Source: Candidatus Dormiibacterota bacterium (GTDB lineage Bacteria; Acidobacteriota; Polarisedimenticolia; Gp22-AA2). Taken from it: a DNA stretch of 64,000 nt. A program made the translations under genes and the position numbers. The notes under the pieces were generated by a model that did not search any database, was not told where the DNA came from, and was given only the letters and a program-made list of their open reading frames with translations. The DNA lies in the NCBI GenBank assembly GCA_035635555.1, contig DASQAT010000006.1, positions 98,633 to 162,632 on the forward strand. The letters are read 5' to 3'. Of this stretch, positions 28,873 through 37,877 are shown piece after piece. How positions within the stretch are numbered: position 1 is the stretch's first letter; each line of letters opens with the position of its first letter.

Positions 28873-29825
28873 CCGATCCGCAGCAGCCGGGCTGGGTCAA
28901 GGTGTTCGCGCCGGCCTCGATCGCCAACCTGGGGCCCGGCTTCGACTCCCTGGGGGTCGCGCTGGAGGGGCTGGGGGACACGATCGAGGCGCGCCGCAGC
29001 GAGACGCCCGGCGTGCGGATCATCGAGATGACCGGCGAGAAGGAGCACATCCCCACCGATCCGGACAAGAACTGCGCCGGCCGCGCCGCCGAGACGGTCC
29101 TGAAGCAGCTCAAGGGAAAAGCGGCGAAGGAAGCCGGGATGGAGATGAAGCTCCACAAGGGGCTGCCGCAGGGGAGCGGTCTCGGCTCGAGCGCCGCAAG
29201 CGCCGTGGGCGGAGCGGTCGCGGCGCACCTCCTGTTCGGCTCTGCGCTCGGAAGCAACATGCTCCTCGAGGCCGCCCTGGAGGGGGAGGTCCTGGCGAGC
29301 GGCGGCCGGCACGCCGACAACCTGGCGGCCTCGCTCCTCGGCGGGTTCACCATCGTGAGGAGCTACGAGCCCCTGGACGTCATCAGGCTGGAGCTGCCCT
29401 CCGCCATGCGCTTCGTCGTCGTCCTGCCGGGGATGGAGATCGAGACACGCTTCGCCCGCTCGGTCCTGCCCGAGATGATCGCGCTCAAGGATGCCGCCTG
29501 CAACTGGGCGAACACCGCGGCCCTCGTCGCCGCGGTGGCGCAGGGGAGGATCGGCGATTTCGGCCGCGCCGTGGTCGACCGGGTCGTCGAGCCGGTGCGA
29601 TCGAGACTGATCCCGGGATTCGCAGACGTGAAGCACGCGGCGCTCGACGCCGGGGCCTACGGCTGCTCGATCTCGGGCGCCGGGCCGGCCCTGTTCGCCG
29701 TGGTGCCCCCGGACGCGGCCGAGAGGGTGGCCCTGGCGATGCAAGCCGCCTTCCAGCGCCACGGACTTCCGAGCCGGCACTTCGTCTGCCCGCCCGACAA
29801 CCGCGGCGCGCGCCGGCTCGACTGA
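28869..29825 (+). CDS. thrB: Homoserine kinase
   Basis: 318 residues of the GHMP kinase family. Visible are 'VFAPASIANLGPGFDSLGVAL' in shape at the N-terminus, the ATP loop 'KGLPQGSGLGSSAASAVGG' near residue 97, and the C-terminal 'GCSISGAGPALFAVV'. It phosphorylates homoserine for threonine synthase. GTG 28869 overlaps the asd stop, and thrC follows after 2 bases, so translation of asd-thrB-thrC is probably coupled. Confidence 0.96.
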
Positions 29826-29827
29826 CG

Positions 29828-31180
29828 ATGACTTCGACCCGGCCGCCGTACTCCGGGCTGCGCTGCATCGGCTGCGGCCGCGTCTATCCCCTGGACGAGA
29901 TCCGCTACGAGTGCGACGCCTGCTCCAACATCCTTGAGGTGACGCACGATTTCGACCGCCTGAGGAGCGACCACGACGGCGCCGGATGGCGCCTTCTGTT
30001 CGACTCGCGCCTGGGCGCCAGGACCGGCGTTCACCGGAGCGGCGTCTGGCGCTATCACGAGCTCGTGCTGCCGGACCTTCCCGCGGAGATGATCGTCAGC
30101 AAGCCGGAAGGGAACACCAACCTGTACCGCTCGAAGCGTCTCGAGGAGGCGTCGGGCACCTCCGAGGTGCGCCTGAAGCACGAAGGGGAGAATCCCACCC
30201 TGTCCTTCAAGGACCGCGGCATGACCGCGGGGGTGTCCTGGGCGCGTCACCTGCGGGTGCGGCAGGTCGCGTGCGCCTCGACCGGCGACACCTCGGCCGC
30301 CATGGCGGCCTACGCCGCGCAGGTCGACGGGATGCGCGGCGTGGTCGTCCTGCCGAAGGGGAAGATCAGCGTGGAGCAGCTGTCGCAGCCGATCGCGTCC
30401 GGCTGCCTGACGGTGTCGCTGCCGGCGGACTTCGACACGTGCATCCGCCTGCTTCGCGAGATCTGCCGGAGCCGGCCGATCTATCTCCTGAACTCGATCA
30501 ACCCGGTACGCATCGAGGGACAGAAGACGATCGCCTACGAAACGCTGCAGGATCTCGACTGGCGGCCGCCCGACTGGGTCGTCGTGCCGGTCGGCAACGC
30601 CGGGAACATCGCGGCCATCGGCAAGGGGCTCGTCGATCTGAAGACACTCGGGGTCATCGACCGCGTGCCGAGGCTTCTCGGAGCGCAGGCGGACGCCGCG
30701 GCCCCCCTGGCGCGGGCGCATCGCGAGGGGTACAGGGAGCACGTCCGCGTGAAGGCGGCCGACACCGTGGCGACCGCTATCCGCATCGGCGATCCGGTGT
30801 CGTACGACAAGGCGGTGAACGCCGTGCGCCGGTCGGGAGGGGCGTTCATCTCCTCGAGCGAGCAGGAGATCATGGACGCCAAGGCGCTGGTCGATGCCAC
30901 GGGAGTCTACATCTGCCCGAACTCCGCGACGGCCGTGGCCGGGTTCCTCAAGGCCCGGCAGGAGGGGACCATCCTCCCCGACGAGAGCGTCGTCATCGTC
31001 GCCACCGCCCATGGCTGCAAGTTCAGCCAGGCCACGATCGATTACCATGGAGGGCGCCTGCCGGGTGTCGAGCCGCGCCTCGCGAACCGGGTGGTCGAGG
31101 TCGCCGCGGACGCGGCGGCCCTGGAGCGTCTTCTGGCGTCGGTGGACGCGGAAGCCTCTTCCCGGAAGGACGGCGAATGA
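29828..31180 (+). CDS. thrC: Threonine synthase
   Basis: 450 residues, a PLP fold-type II enzyme. The PLP lysine is in 'NPTLSFKDRGMTAG' near residue 125. 'ASTGDTSAAMAAYAAQ' and 'VPVGNAGNIAAIGKG' form the phosphate-binding loops. The N-terminus has a Cys-x2-Cys...Cys-x2-Cys pattern ('CIGCGRVYP', 'YECDACSN') resembling a zinc ribbon, seen in some ThrC proteins. It converts phosphohomoserine to threonine. It is the last enzyme of the operon; the CBS-domain gene overlaps its stop. Confidence 0.96.
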   Translation: MTSTRPPYSGLRCIGCGRVYPLDEIRYECDACSNILEVTHDFDRLRSDHDGAGWRLLFDSRLGARTGVHRSGVWRYHELVLPDLPAEMIVSKPEGNTNLYRSKRLEEASGTSEVRLKHEGENPTLSFKDRGMTAGVSWARHLRVRQVACASTGDTSAAMAAYAAQVDGMRGVVVLPKGKISVEQLSQPIASGCLTVSLPADFDTCIRLLREICRSRPIYLLNSINPVRIEGQKTIAYETLQDLDWRPPDWVVVPVGNAGNIAAIGKGLVDLKTLGVIDRVPRLLGAQADAAAPLARAHREGYREHVRVKAADTVATAIRIGDPVSYDKAVNAVRRSGGAFISSSEQEIMDAKALVDATGVYICPNSATAVAGFLKARQEGTILPDESVVIVATAHGCKFSQATIDYHGGRLPGVEPRLANRVVEVAADAAALERLLASVDAEASSRKDGE

Positions 31181-31806
31181 CCAGGCCCAGGAGAGCCCCG
31201 AAGGCGAGGTCCCGGATCGCCCGGCATCTGAAGCCGGTCGCCCGGCGCGGTGCGGCTCTGTGCGCCCTGGATTTGATGACGCGGACGCCGGTCACGGTGC
31301 CGGCCGACATGAAGGTCGGGGCACTGTGCGATCTCCTGCAGGAGAAGAACATCAACGGAGCGCCCGTGGTGGACGAGGAGGGCCGGCTGGTCGGCGTGGT
31401 CACGCAGGAGGACATCATCTACGGCGCCATGGGGCACCCGTTGCCGGAAGACGGCGACTTCTCCGCCGCGGGCGCTCCGGCCCCTGCCGGCAGACCTTCG
31501 AAACGGGTCGTCGCCATGCTGCGCGGCAGGCACCTGCAGGAGGCGCCGCCGGCGCGGCTCCGCCGGGGGGAGAAGCCGTTCTGGGCCGAACAAAGGGCTC
31601 CCGACCCGATGGAGATGCCGGTCAGCACCATCATGACGAGCCCCGCCATCTCCGCCGAAGAGGACACGCTCGTGATCGAACTCTGCCGGATCATGTGGAG
31701 CCTCAGGATTCACCGCGTGCCGATTCTGAAGAGGGGCAGGGTCACCGGCCTGGTCTCGTCCATGGACCTGTGCCGCGCCGTCCTTGAAGGCAAGATCAAG
31801 ATATGA
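31177..31806 (+). CDS. CBS-domain pair protein
   Basis: 209 residues. CBS motif 1 is at about 32-85 ('LMTRTPVTVPADMKVGAL' then 'GAPVVDEEGRLVGVVTQEDI'). CBS motif 2 is at about 150-205 ('IMTSPAISAEEDTLVIEL', 'VPILKRGRVTGLVSSMDL'), with a ~60-residue insertion between them. CBS pairs bind adenosyl ligands and usually regulate a partner; no catalytic domain is attached. ATG 31177 overlaps the thrC stop, so it may report energy state to the threonine operon or be a simple hitchhiker. Confidence 0.88.
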   Translation: MTRPRRAPKARSRIARHLKPVARRGAALCALDLMTRTPVTVPADMKVGALCDLLQEKNINGAPVVDEEGRLVGVVTQEDIIYGAMGHPLPEDGDFSAAGAPAPAGRPSKRVVAMLRGRHLQEAPPARLRRGEKPFWAEQRAPDPMEMPVSTIMTSPAISAEEDTLVIELCRIMWSLRIHRVPILKRGRVTGLVSSMDLCRAVLEGKIKI

Positions 31807-32387
31807 ATCCCGCGCCATCCGCCACACGGCGCGCGGCCCTCGTCGCCGTTCTGCTCCTGGGGGCGCTCGGGCCCGGCGCCTGCGCCCGCCCCAACGATTC
31901 CGTCCTCGCGCTGCTCCGGACGACCCTGAAGCGCGGCGACCGCGTCGTCCTGGTGCGCGCGCTAGACCCCCAGGCCGCGAGCGTCGCGGTCGTGATCGAT
32001 ACGCCGGCGGGCAAGCCGGAGCTGCGCTTCTACGAGCAGAGGGGCCCGGGGAAATACGCCCTGGCGCACACCGTCCAGGAGGGGGACTCGTTCAAGAACC
32101 TGAGCGTGGAGGACGTGGACGGCGACGGGAAGGACGAGATCGTGACGACCTGGGAGGGGGGGCACCTGGAGGTCATCGACGTCCTCGCCCGGGGGGCGGA
32201 TCATGACTACCGATCCATTTTTCAGAACGCCGGCCGGCAGGTCGAGAAACGCTACGACTCGGCCGGACGCGTCGAGTTCTGGATCACGAGCCGCACCTAC
32301 GACGAAGGGCCGGGCCAGCCTCCTGCCTACTCCACCACCGTCTATCGTCTTTCCGACGGCAAGTACGTCGAGGCCCCCAGGAAATAA
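31803..32387 (+). CDS. Putative lipoprotein with Ca-binding DxDxDG motif
   Basis: 194 residues. A signal peptide runs 'RRAALVAVLLLGALGPGAC' with a lipobox Cys near residue 27. The body contains 'VEDVDGDGKDEIVTTWEGG', an EF-hand-like/FG-GAP calcium loop (D-x-D-G-D-G-x-D-E), in a beta-rich context with 'LRFYEQRGPGKYAL'. It is probably a periplasmic or outer-membrane lipoprotein; function unknown. ATG 31803 overlaps the CBS gene stop (ATGA), placing it at the end of the threonine transcript. Confidence 0.75.
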   Translation: MNPAPSATRRAALVAVLLLGALGPGACARPNDSVLALLRTTLKRGDRVVLVRALDPQAASVAVVIDTPAGKPELRFYEQRGPGKYALAHTVQEGDSFKNLSVEDVDGDGKDEIVTTWEGGHLEVIDVLARGADHDYRSIFQNAGRQVEKRYDSAGRVEFWITSRTYDEGPGQPPAYSTTVYRLSDGKYVEAPRK

Positions 32388-32415
32388 GCCGGCGCCCGGG
32401 TCCCCCGGTGTTAAC

Positions 32416-33702
32416 ATGAGCGCCATGAGCGTCGTGACCGAAGAGATCCGCAAGGAGGTGTTCGGCAACGGCCTGGTCCTGATCACCGAGCCCATGCGCA
32501 CCCTGCGCTCGGTGGCTCTGGGCGTCTGGATGAAGCGCGGCTCGCGTCACGAGTCGCCGGAGCAGAACGGCATCTCCCACTTCATCGAGCACCTGCTGTT
32601 CAAGGGGACCGAGACCCGCAGCGCCCAGGACATCGCCCTCATCGTCGACTCGGTGGGGGGGCAGATGGACGCCTTCACCACGAAGGAGTACACCTGCTTC
32701 TACTTCAAGGTCCTCGACGAGCACGTCGACATCGCCGTGGACCTCCTGTCGGACATCGTGCGCCATCCCAAGTTCATCCCGGACGAGGTCGAGAAGGAGC
32801 GCAAGGTCATCTACGAAGAGATCAAGATGGTCGACGACACGCCGGACGAGCTGGTGTACGACATCTTCAGCGAATCGTTCTGGAAGAACCATCCGCTCGG
32901 CCGGCCGATCCAGGGAACCAAGCGCTCGGTGTCGCGCATGGACCTCGACATGCTCATCCGGTTCTTCCGCGATTCGTACCAGCCGTCGAACATCATGATC
33001 ACCGCGGCGGGCAACCTGGACCACGGCCGGCTGGCCGACGCCATGCGCCGGGCGTTCGAGCCGATCAGGAACAGCACGACGCCGATCCCGATCGCGGCCC
33101 CCGGCACCACGGGTGCCGTGGTCGTGCGCGAGAAGAAGGAGCTCGGGCAGCTGCACCTCTGCCTCGGCGTGCCGTGCTTCGGTCTTCCCCCCGAGAGACG
33201 CTACCGGGAGTACGTCCTGAACACTCTCCTCGGCGGCACCATGTCGTCGCGCCTGTTCCAGCACATCCGCGAGGAGCGCGGCCTCGCCTACTCGGTCTTC
33301 TCCTCCGTCAACTCGTTCCTCGACAGCGGCAACCTGCTGGTGTACGCGGCGACGTCCCCCGAGTCGGGGAAGGAGGTCGTCGAGCTCATCCTGCAGGAGT
33401 TCAGCAAGCTGAAGAAAGCTTCGGTCGGCGCCGGCGAGCTGAAGATGGCCAAGGATCACCTGAAGGGCAGCCTCATGCTGTCTCTCGAGAGCAGCAGCAG
33501 CCGGATGTCGAACCTGGCGCGCCAGGAGTTCTACTACGGCCGCCAGTTCTCGGTGAACGAGATCCTGCAGGGGATCGACGCCGTGACGGGTGAAGAGCTC
33601 CTGGACCTGTCGCGCGAGATCTTCGACCCGTCCTCCTGCACCCTGGCGGTCCTCGGTCAGACCGCCGGGCTGGGAATCGACAAGGTCGAGCTGCGGTTCT
33701 GA
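32416..33702 (+). CDS. M16-family zinc peptidase (processing peptidase-like)
   Basis: 428 residues. The inverted zinc motif H-x-x-E-H is in 'ISHFIEHLLFKGT' near residue 58, with the downstream Glu about 77 residues later in the 'ERKVIYEEIKM' helix. The second, inactive M16 half follows ('LLGGTMSSRLFQHIREERGLAY'). The family degrades or trims peptides; single 420-residue bacterial members resemble mitochondrial processing peptidase beta. ATG 32416 is chosen as the first Met; ATG 32425 is also possible. Its TGA overlaps the dut ATG. Confidence 0.93.
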   Translation: MSAMSVVTEEIRKEVFGNGLVLITEPMRTLRSVALGVWMKRGSRHESPEQNGISHFIEHLLFKGTETRSAQDIALIVDSVGGQMDAFTTKEYTCFYFKVLDEHVDIAVDLLSDIVRHPKFIPDEVEKERKVIYEEIKMVDDTPDELVYDIFSESFWKNHPLGRPIQGTKRSVSRMDLDMLIRFFRDSYQPSNIMITAAGNLDHGRLADAMRRAFEPIRNSTTPIPIAAPGTTGAVVVREKKELGQLHLCLGVPCFGLPPERRYREYVLNTLLGGTMSSRLFQHIREERGLAYSVFSSVNSFLDSGNLLVYAATSPESGKEVVELILQEFSKLKKASVGAGELKMAKDHLKGSLMLSLESSSSRMSNLARQEFYYGRQFSVNEILQGIDAVTGEELLDLSREIFDPSSCTLAVLGQTAGLGIDKVELRF

Positions 33703-34160
33703 TGCCGAGCCACCCGGCCGAAGTCCTGATCGTCCGCACGCGGGAGAATCCGGACCTGCCGTTGCCGGAGGCGGCCACGCCCGGGAGCGCCGGGCTGGAC
33801 CTGCGCGCCTGCGTGCCGCGCCCTGTGGTCCTGGAGCCGGGACGCCGCATGCTGATTCCGACCGGCTTCTGCATCGCCCTGCCGGAGGGGTACGAAGGAC
33901 AGGTGCGGCCGCGCAGCGGCCTGGCGCTGCGGCAGGGGCTGAGCATGCTGAACACTCCCGGGACGATCGACGCGGACTACCGGGGGGAGATCGGCGTCAT
34001 CGCCGTCAACCTGGGCCAGGAGCCGGTCACGATCAGCCGCGGAGACCGGATCGCCCAGCTCGTCATAGCACCGGTGGCCCGGCCGCGCCTCGTGGCCGTG
34101 GACGAGCTTCCACCGAGCGCCCGCGCCGCGGGCGGCTTCGGGCACACCGGAACCACCTGA
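33702..34160 (+). CDS. dut: dUTP diphosphatase
   Basis: 152 residues with all five trimeric dUTPase motifs: 'ATPGSAGLDLRAC', 'RPRSGLAL', 'NTPGTIDADYRGEI', 'GDRIAQLVI' and the C-terminal 'AGGFGHTGTT'. It hydrolyses dUTP to dUMP, which keeps uracil out of DNA. Motif 5 is complete, so the enzyme should be active. ATG 33702 overlaps the M16 peptidase stop. Confidence 0.97.
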   Translation: MPSHPAEVLIVRTRENPDLPLPEAATPGSAGLDLRACVPRPVVLEPGRRMLIPTGFCIALPEGYEGQVRPRSGLALRQGLSMLNTPGTIDADYRGEIGVIAVNLGQEPVTISRGDRIAQLVIAPVARPRLVAVDELPPSARAAGGFGHTGTT

Positions 34161-34189
34161 ACCGCTCTCATCGGTCTGGGGAGATGTCC

Positions 34190-36232
34190 ATGCGCCTCAA
34201 GATCCAGAGTCTCGTCGTCGCAGCGTTCGCTCTCCCGCTTCTCGGGGCCGGTCCAGCCGCCGGCGACATCGCCGCCATGGACAAGAGCGTCGACCCCTGC
34301 GCCGACTTCTACCAGTTCGCCTGCGGCGGCTGGAAGAAAACGAACCCGATCCCGCCGGACCGCGGCTCCTGGGGGCGCGGCAGCCAGCTCGACGAGCGCA
34401 ACCTGGCCGTGCTGCACGACATCCTCGAGAAGCTCTCCGCCCAGACGGCGTCGCGCACGCCGGTCGAGACGCAAATCGGCGACTTCTACGCCGCCTGCAT
34501 GGACGAGCCGGGGATCGAGAAGCTCGACATCCAGCCTCTGAAGGCCGACCTGTCGCGCATCCAGGCGATCGACTCGACGAAGAAGCTCGCGGCCGCGATC
34601 GCAGGCCTGCACGTGGCCGGGGTCAACCAGCCCCTGTCTGGATTCTCCGCCGGGCCGAGCCTCTTGTTCCGCTTCGGCTCCGAGCAGGATTTCAAGGACG
34701 CCACTTCGGTGATCGCGGTCGTCGACCAGGGGGGGATCGCCCTTCCCGACCGCGACTACTATCTCAAGGACGACCCCAAGTCGACGGAGACGCGCGACCG
34801 CTACCGCGACCACGTGCGCAAGACGTTCGGGCTTCTCGGCGACGCGCCCGACAAGGCGGCGAAGGCGGCGGACCACGTGCTGGCCGTCGAGACCGCATTG
34901 GCGAAAAACTCCATGGATCGCGTCGCACGACGCGACCCCCTGAACATCTACCACAAGATGGCCCGCAAGGACCTCGCGGCGCTGGCCCCGTCGTTCGACT
35001 GGGGCTCCTACTTCGCGACGATGGGGGCCGGAACGATCACGTCGCTCGATGTGTCGGTCCCCGACTTCATGAAGGGGATGGACGCCCTCATCAAGTCGCA
35101 GCCGCTCGGGGACTGGAAGGATTACCTGCGCTGGCAGGTGGCGCGCGCGGCCTCTCCGCTCCTCGGCAAGGCCTTCGTCGAGGCCGACTTCGACTTCTTC
35201 AACAGGACCCTCGCCGGGGCGAAGGAGCTGAGCCCGCGCTGGAAGCGCTGCGTCCAGATGACCGACGGTCTCCTGGGAGAGGCGCTCGGGCAGCCGTACG
35301 TCGAGCGCGCCTTCGGGGCGCAGGGGAAGGCGCGCACGCTGGCTATGGTCGCGGCGCTCGAGAAGGCGCTGCGCCGGGACATCGAGGGGCTCCCCTGGAT
35401 GACCGACGCGACCAAGAAGGCGGCGCTCGTCAAGCTGGACGGGATCAAGAACAAGATCGGCTACCCCGACGCGTGGCGCGACTACAGCAAGGTCCGCGTG
35501 GCGCGGACCGACTTCGCCGGCAACGTGTCGAGGGCGCGCGCCTTCGAGGTGGCGCGTCGGATCGCGAAGATCGGCAAGCCTCTCGATCGTGGCGAGTGGG
35601 CGATGACGCCACCGACCGTGAACGCCTACTACGATGCGCAGCTGAACGACATCAACTTCCCCGCGGGGATCCTGCAGCCGCCGTACTTCGACAACTCGGC
35701 CGACGACGCCATGAACTTCGGCGGCATCGGCTCGGTCATCGGCCACGAGCTGACGCACGGCTTCGACGACCAGGGGCGCAAGTTCGACGCGCAGGGGAAC
35801 CTGCGCGACTGGTGGACTGGCGACGACGCCCGCGAGTTCGAGAAGCGCGCCACCTGCCTGGCGGACGAGTACTCCGGTTTCGTGGCGGTCGAGGACGTGC
35901 ACCTGAACGGCCGGCTGACGCTGGGGGAGAATACCGCGGACAACGGCGGCCTGCGCATCGCCTTGATGGCGCTGCAGGACACCCAGACGGGGTCCTCGCA
36001 GGCGCCGGTCGACGGCTTCACCGCCGAGCAGCGCTTCTTCCTGGGGAACGCCCAGGCTTGGTGCGCCAACTACTCCGACGAGATGGCCCGCCTGCGCGCC
36101 CAGACCGACCCGCACTCGCCGGCGAAGTACCGGGTGAACGGTGTCGTCTCGAACATGCCCGAGTTCCAGAAGGCGTTCTCCTGCCCGGCCGGCGCTCCGA
36201 TGGTCCGCGACAACGCCTGCCGGGTGTGGTAA
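34190..36232 (+). CDS. M13-family (neprilysin-like) zinc metallopeptidase
   Basis: 680 residues with a cleavable signal peptide ('LVVAAFALPLLGAGPAAG'). The N-terminal domain starts 'VDPCADFYQFACGGW', the canonical M13 opening. The catalytic zinc site is 'VIGHELTHGFDDQGR' near residue 520, the third ligand is in 'ENTADNGGL', and substrate-binding 'NAYYD' is upstream. The C-terminal Cys-x-x-Trp ('CRVW') matches the family. It degrades peptides in the periplasm. ATG 34190 is preferred because GGGGAG is at 34178-34183. Confidence 0.95.
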   Translation: MRLKIQSLVVAAFALPLLGAGPAAGDIAAMDKSVDPCADFYQFACGGWKKTNPIPPDRGSWGRGSQLDERNLAVLHDILEKLSAQTASRTPVETQIGDFYAACMDEPGIEKLDIQPLKADLSRIQAIDSTKKLAAAIAGLHVAGVNQPLSGFSAGPSLLFRFGSEQDFKDATSVIAVVDQGGIALPDRDYYLKDDPKSTETRDRYRDHVRKTFGLLGDAPDKAAKAADHVLAVETALAKNSMDRVARRDPLNIYHKMARKDLAALAPSFDWGSYFATMGAGTITSLDVSVPDFMKGMDALIKSQPLGDWKDYLRWQVARAASPLLGKAFVEADFDFFNRTLAGAKELSPRWKRCVQMTDGLLGEALGQPYVERAFGAQGKARTLAMVAALEKALRRDIEGLPWMTDATKKAALVKLDGIKNKIGYPDAWRDYSKVRVARTDFAGNVSRARAFEVARRIAKIGKPLDRGEWAMTPPTVNAYYDAQLNDINFPAGILQPPYFDNSADDAMNFGGIGSVIGHELTHGFDDQGRKFDAQGNLRDWWTGDDAREFEKRATCLADEYSGFVAVEDVHLNGRLTLGENTADNGGLRIALMALQDTQTGSSQAPVDGFTAEQRFFLGNAQAWCANYSDEMARLRAQTDPHSPAKYRVNGVVSNMPEFQKAFSCPAGAPMVRDNACRVW

Positions 36233-36240
36233 GTCCATCC

Positions 36241-37017
36241 ATGAAACTGGAGAAGCGAACCGTCCTGATCACCGGCGGCACCAGCGGAATCGGTCTCGAA
36301 CTGGCGAGGCAACTGCTTCGGCGGGGGAACAACGTGATCGTCACCGGCCGCGATCAGGGAAGACTCGACGCCGTCAGGCGGGAACTGCCCGGCCTGCAGG
36401 CGTTCAAGAGCGACGTCAGCGATCAGGCTGCGATCGCGGCGCTGCACGAGAGCGTCCTCGCAGCGTTCCCGGCGCTCGACACGCTCGTCAACAACGCCGG
36501 CATCATGCGCAACCTGGACTTCAACCGGGAGCGCAACCTGGACAACGTTACGCGCGAGATCGACATCAACCTGTGCGGACCGGTGCGGATGGTCCGGCAG
36601 TTCCTGCCCCATCTCAAAGCGCGAAAGGGGGCGCTGATCGTAAACGTCTCGTCCGGCCTGGCGTTCGTCCCATTCCCGGTTGCACCGGTCTACTGCGCCA
36701 CGAAGGCCGCGCTGCACTCCTTCACCCAGTCCCTGCGCGTGCAGCTCGAAGGCACGGACGTGACCGTGGTCGAGCTGGCTCCGCCCGCCGTCGAGACGCC
36801 GCTGCTCCGAGGCGAGTTCGCGGAGGAGACGAAGAGTCTGAAAGGCATGGACCCGAAGGTGCTCGCCGAGCGCGCCATCGCCGGCATCGAGGCGGGCAGG
36901 CTGGAGATCCGGCCGGGCCTCAGCAACATGCTGAAGGTCATGAGCCGGATCGCCCCGCAGTTCATGCTCAGGCAGATGGCAAGAGCGTCGAAACCGAAAG
37001 CGGCCGCGCGGCCATGA
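36241..37017 (+). CDS. SDR-family oxidoreductase (DltE-like)
   Basis: 258 residues. It has 'VLITGGTSGIGLELARQL' at the N-terminus, 'NNAG' near residue 83, and catalytic Ser plus Tyr-x3-Lys ('NVSSGLAFVPFP' and 'YCATKAALHS'). It resembles the DltE/YbbO branch of short-chain dehydrogenases, in which the Tyr-Cys-Ala-Thr-Lys segment is common. Substrate unknown. It starts 8 bases after the M13 peptidase stop. Confidence 0.9.
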   Translation: MKLEKRTVLITGGTSGIGLELARQLLRRGNNVIVTGRDQGRLDAVRRELPGLQAFKSDVSDQAAIAALHESVLAAFPALDTLVNNAGIMRNLDFNRERNLDNVTREIDINLCGPVRMVRQFLPHLKARKGALIVNVSSGLAFVPFPVAPVYCATKAALHSFTQSLRVQLEGTDVTVVELAPPAVETPLLRGEFAEETKSLKGMDPKVLAERAIAGIEAGRLEIRPGLSNMLKVMSRIAPQFMLRQMARASKPKAAARP

Positions 37018-37038
37018 AGCGGGAGCGGCAATATCGGT

Positions 37039-37044
37039 TACAAT
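37039..37044 (+). promoter_or_regulatory. Candidate -10 element before the WalJ-like gene
   Basis: TACAAT at 37039-37044 lies 44 bases upstream of the apparent CTG start at 37088. No good -35 is visible because it would fall in the end of the SDR gene. Confidence 0.3.
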
Positions 37045-37087
37045 CCGCCCGAACGCTCGCAGCTCTCCCTCGCGGAGGAGGACGCCC

Positions 37088-37876
37088 CTGAGGCTTGCGG
37101 TCCTGGGAAGCGGCAGCGGGGGGAACGCGACCTGCATCGAGGGGGGCGGAGCCCGCGTCCTGCTCGACGCCGGATTCTCCTGCCGGGAGCTCGGCGTCCG
37201 GCTGCAGTCGGTGGGCGTCGAGCCGCACCGTCTGGACGCGATCGTGATCACCCACGAGCACGCCGATCACATCAGCGGCGCCGCCCTGTTCTCGCAGAAG
37301 CACAAGGTGCCCGTCTACTGCACCGCCGCGACCTTCAGGGCGGCCGGCCTGCAGCGCGCCGGGGTGCACGGGCACGGCGTGTTCGCGCACGTCGCGGTCG
37401 AGGCGGGAACACCGTTCGATGTGGGAGGGCTGCGCCTGCGGCCGTTCTCGGTGCCGCACGACGCCGTGGAGACGGTGGGATACGCGGTCGAGTGCGAGGG
37501 CGAGCGCTTCGGCTACGCGACCGACCTGGGGCACGACCCAGCCCCCGTGCGCGAGGCGCTCATGGACTGCGATGTGGTGATGCTCGAGTCGAACCACGAC
37601 GTGGAGATGCTGAGGCAGGGACCCTACCCCCAGGTGATCAAGGATCGCGTCCTGGGGCGGCACGGCCACCTGGACAACCGCACGGCGGCGGCGCTTCTGT
37701 GCGACGTGGCGACCGAGAGGACGCGCCGGGTCATCCTGGCGCACCTGAGCCGGACGAACAACCGGCCCGATCTGGCCCTGCTGGCGGCGCGCGGGGAGTT
37801 CGAGCGCCGCGGCCGCAGGGCGCCCGTCCTTCACCCGGCGCGGCAGGCCGCCCCGTCGGAATGGTTCGAGGTCTGA
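37088..37876 (+). CDS. Metallo-beta-lactamase-fold hydrolase, WalJ/YycJ-like, apparent CTG start
   Basis: 262 residues when read from CTG 37088. The first residues, 'LRLAVLGSGSGGNATCIEGG', match the normal beginning of this family ('M-R-x-x-x-L-G-S-G-S-x-G-N-x-x'). A strong GGAGGAG at 37074-37080 is seven bases upstream, and no ATG, GTG or TTG lies between. A GTG at 37211 would delete this strand. The metal motif 'THEHADHISG' is near residue 55, with 'ATDLGH' and the late 'LAHLSRTNN' completing the site. Family members are nucleases/hydrolases linked to cell-wall or DNA metabolism. It precedes purB by one base. Confidence 0.88.
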   Translation: MRLAVLGSGSGGNATCIEGGGARVLLDAGFSCRELGVRLQSVGVEPHRLDAIVITHEHADHISGAALFSQKHKVPVYCTAATFRAAGLQRAGVHGHGVFAHVAVEAGTPFDVGGLRLRPFSVPHDAVETVGYAVECEGERFGYATDLGHDPAPVREALMDCDVVMLESNHDVEMLRQGPYPQVIKDRVLGRHGHLDNRTAAALLCDVATERTRRVILAHLSRTNNRPDLALLAARGEFERRGRRAPVLHPARQAAPSEWFEV

Positions 37877-37877
37877 G

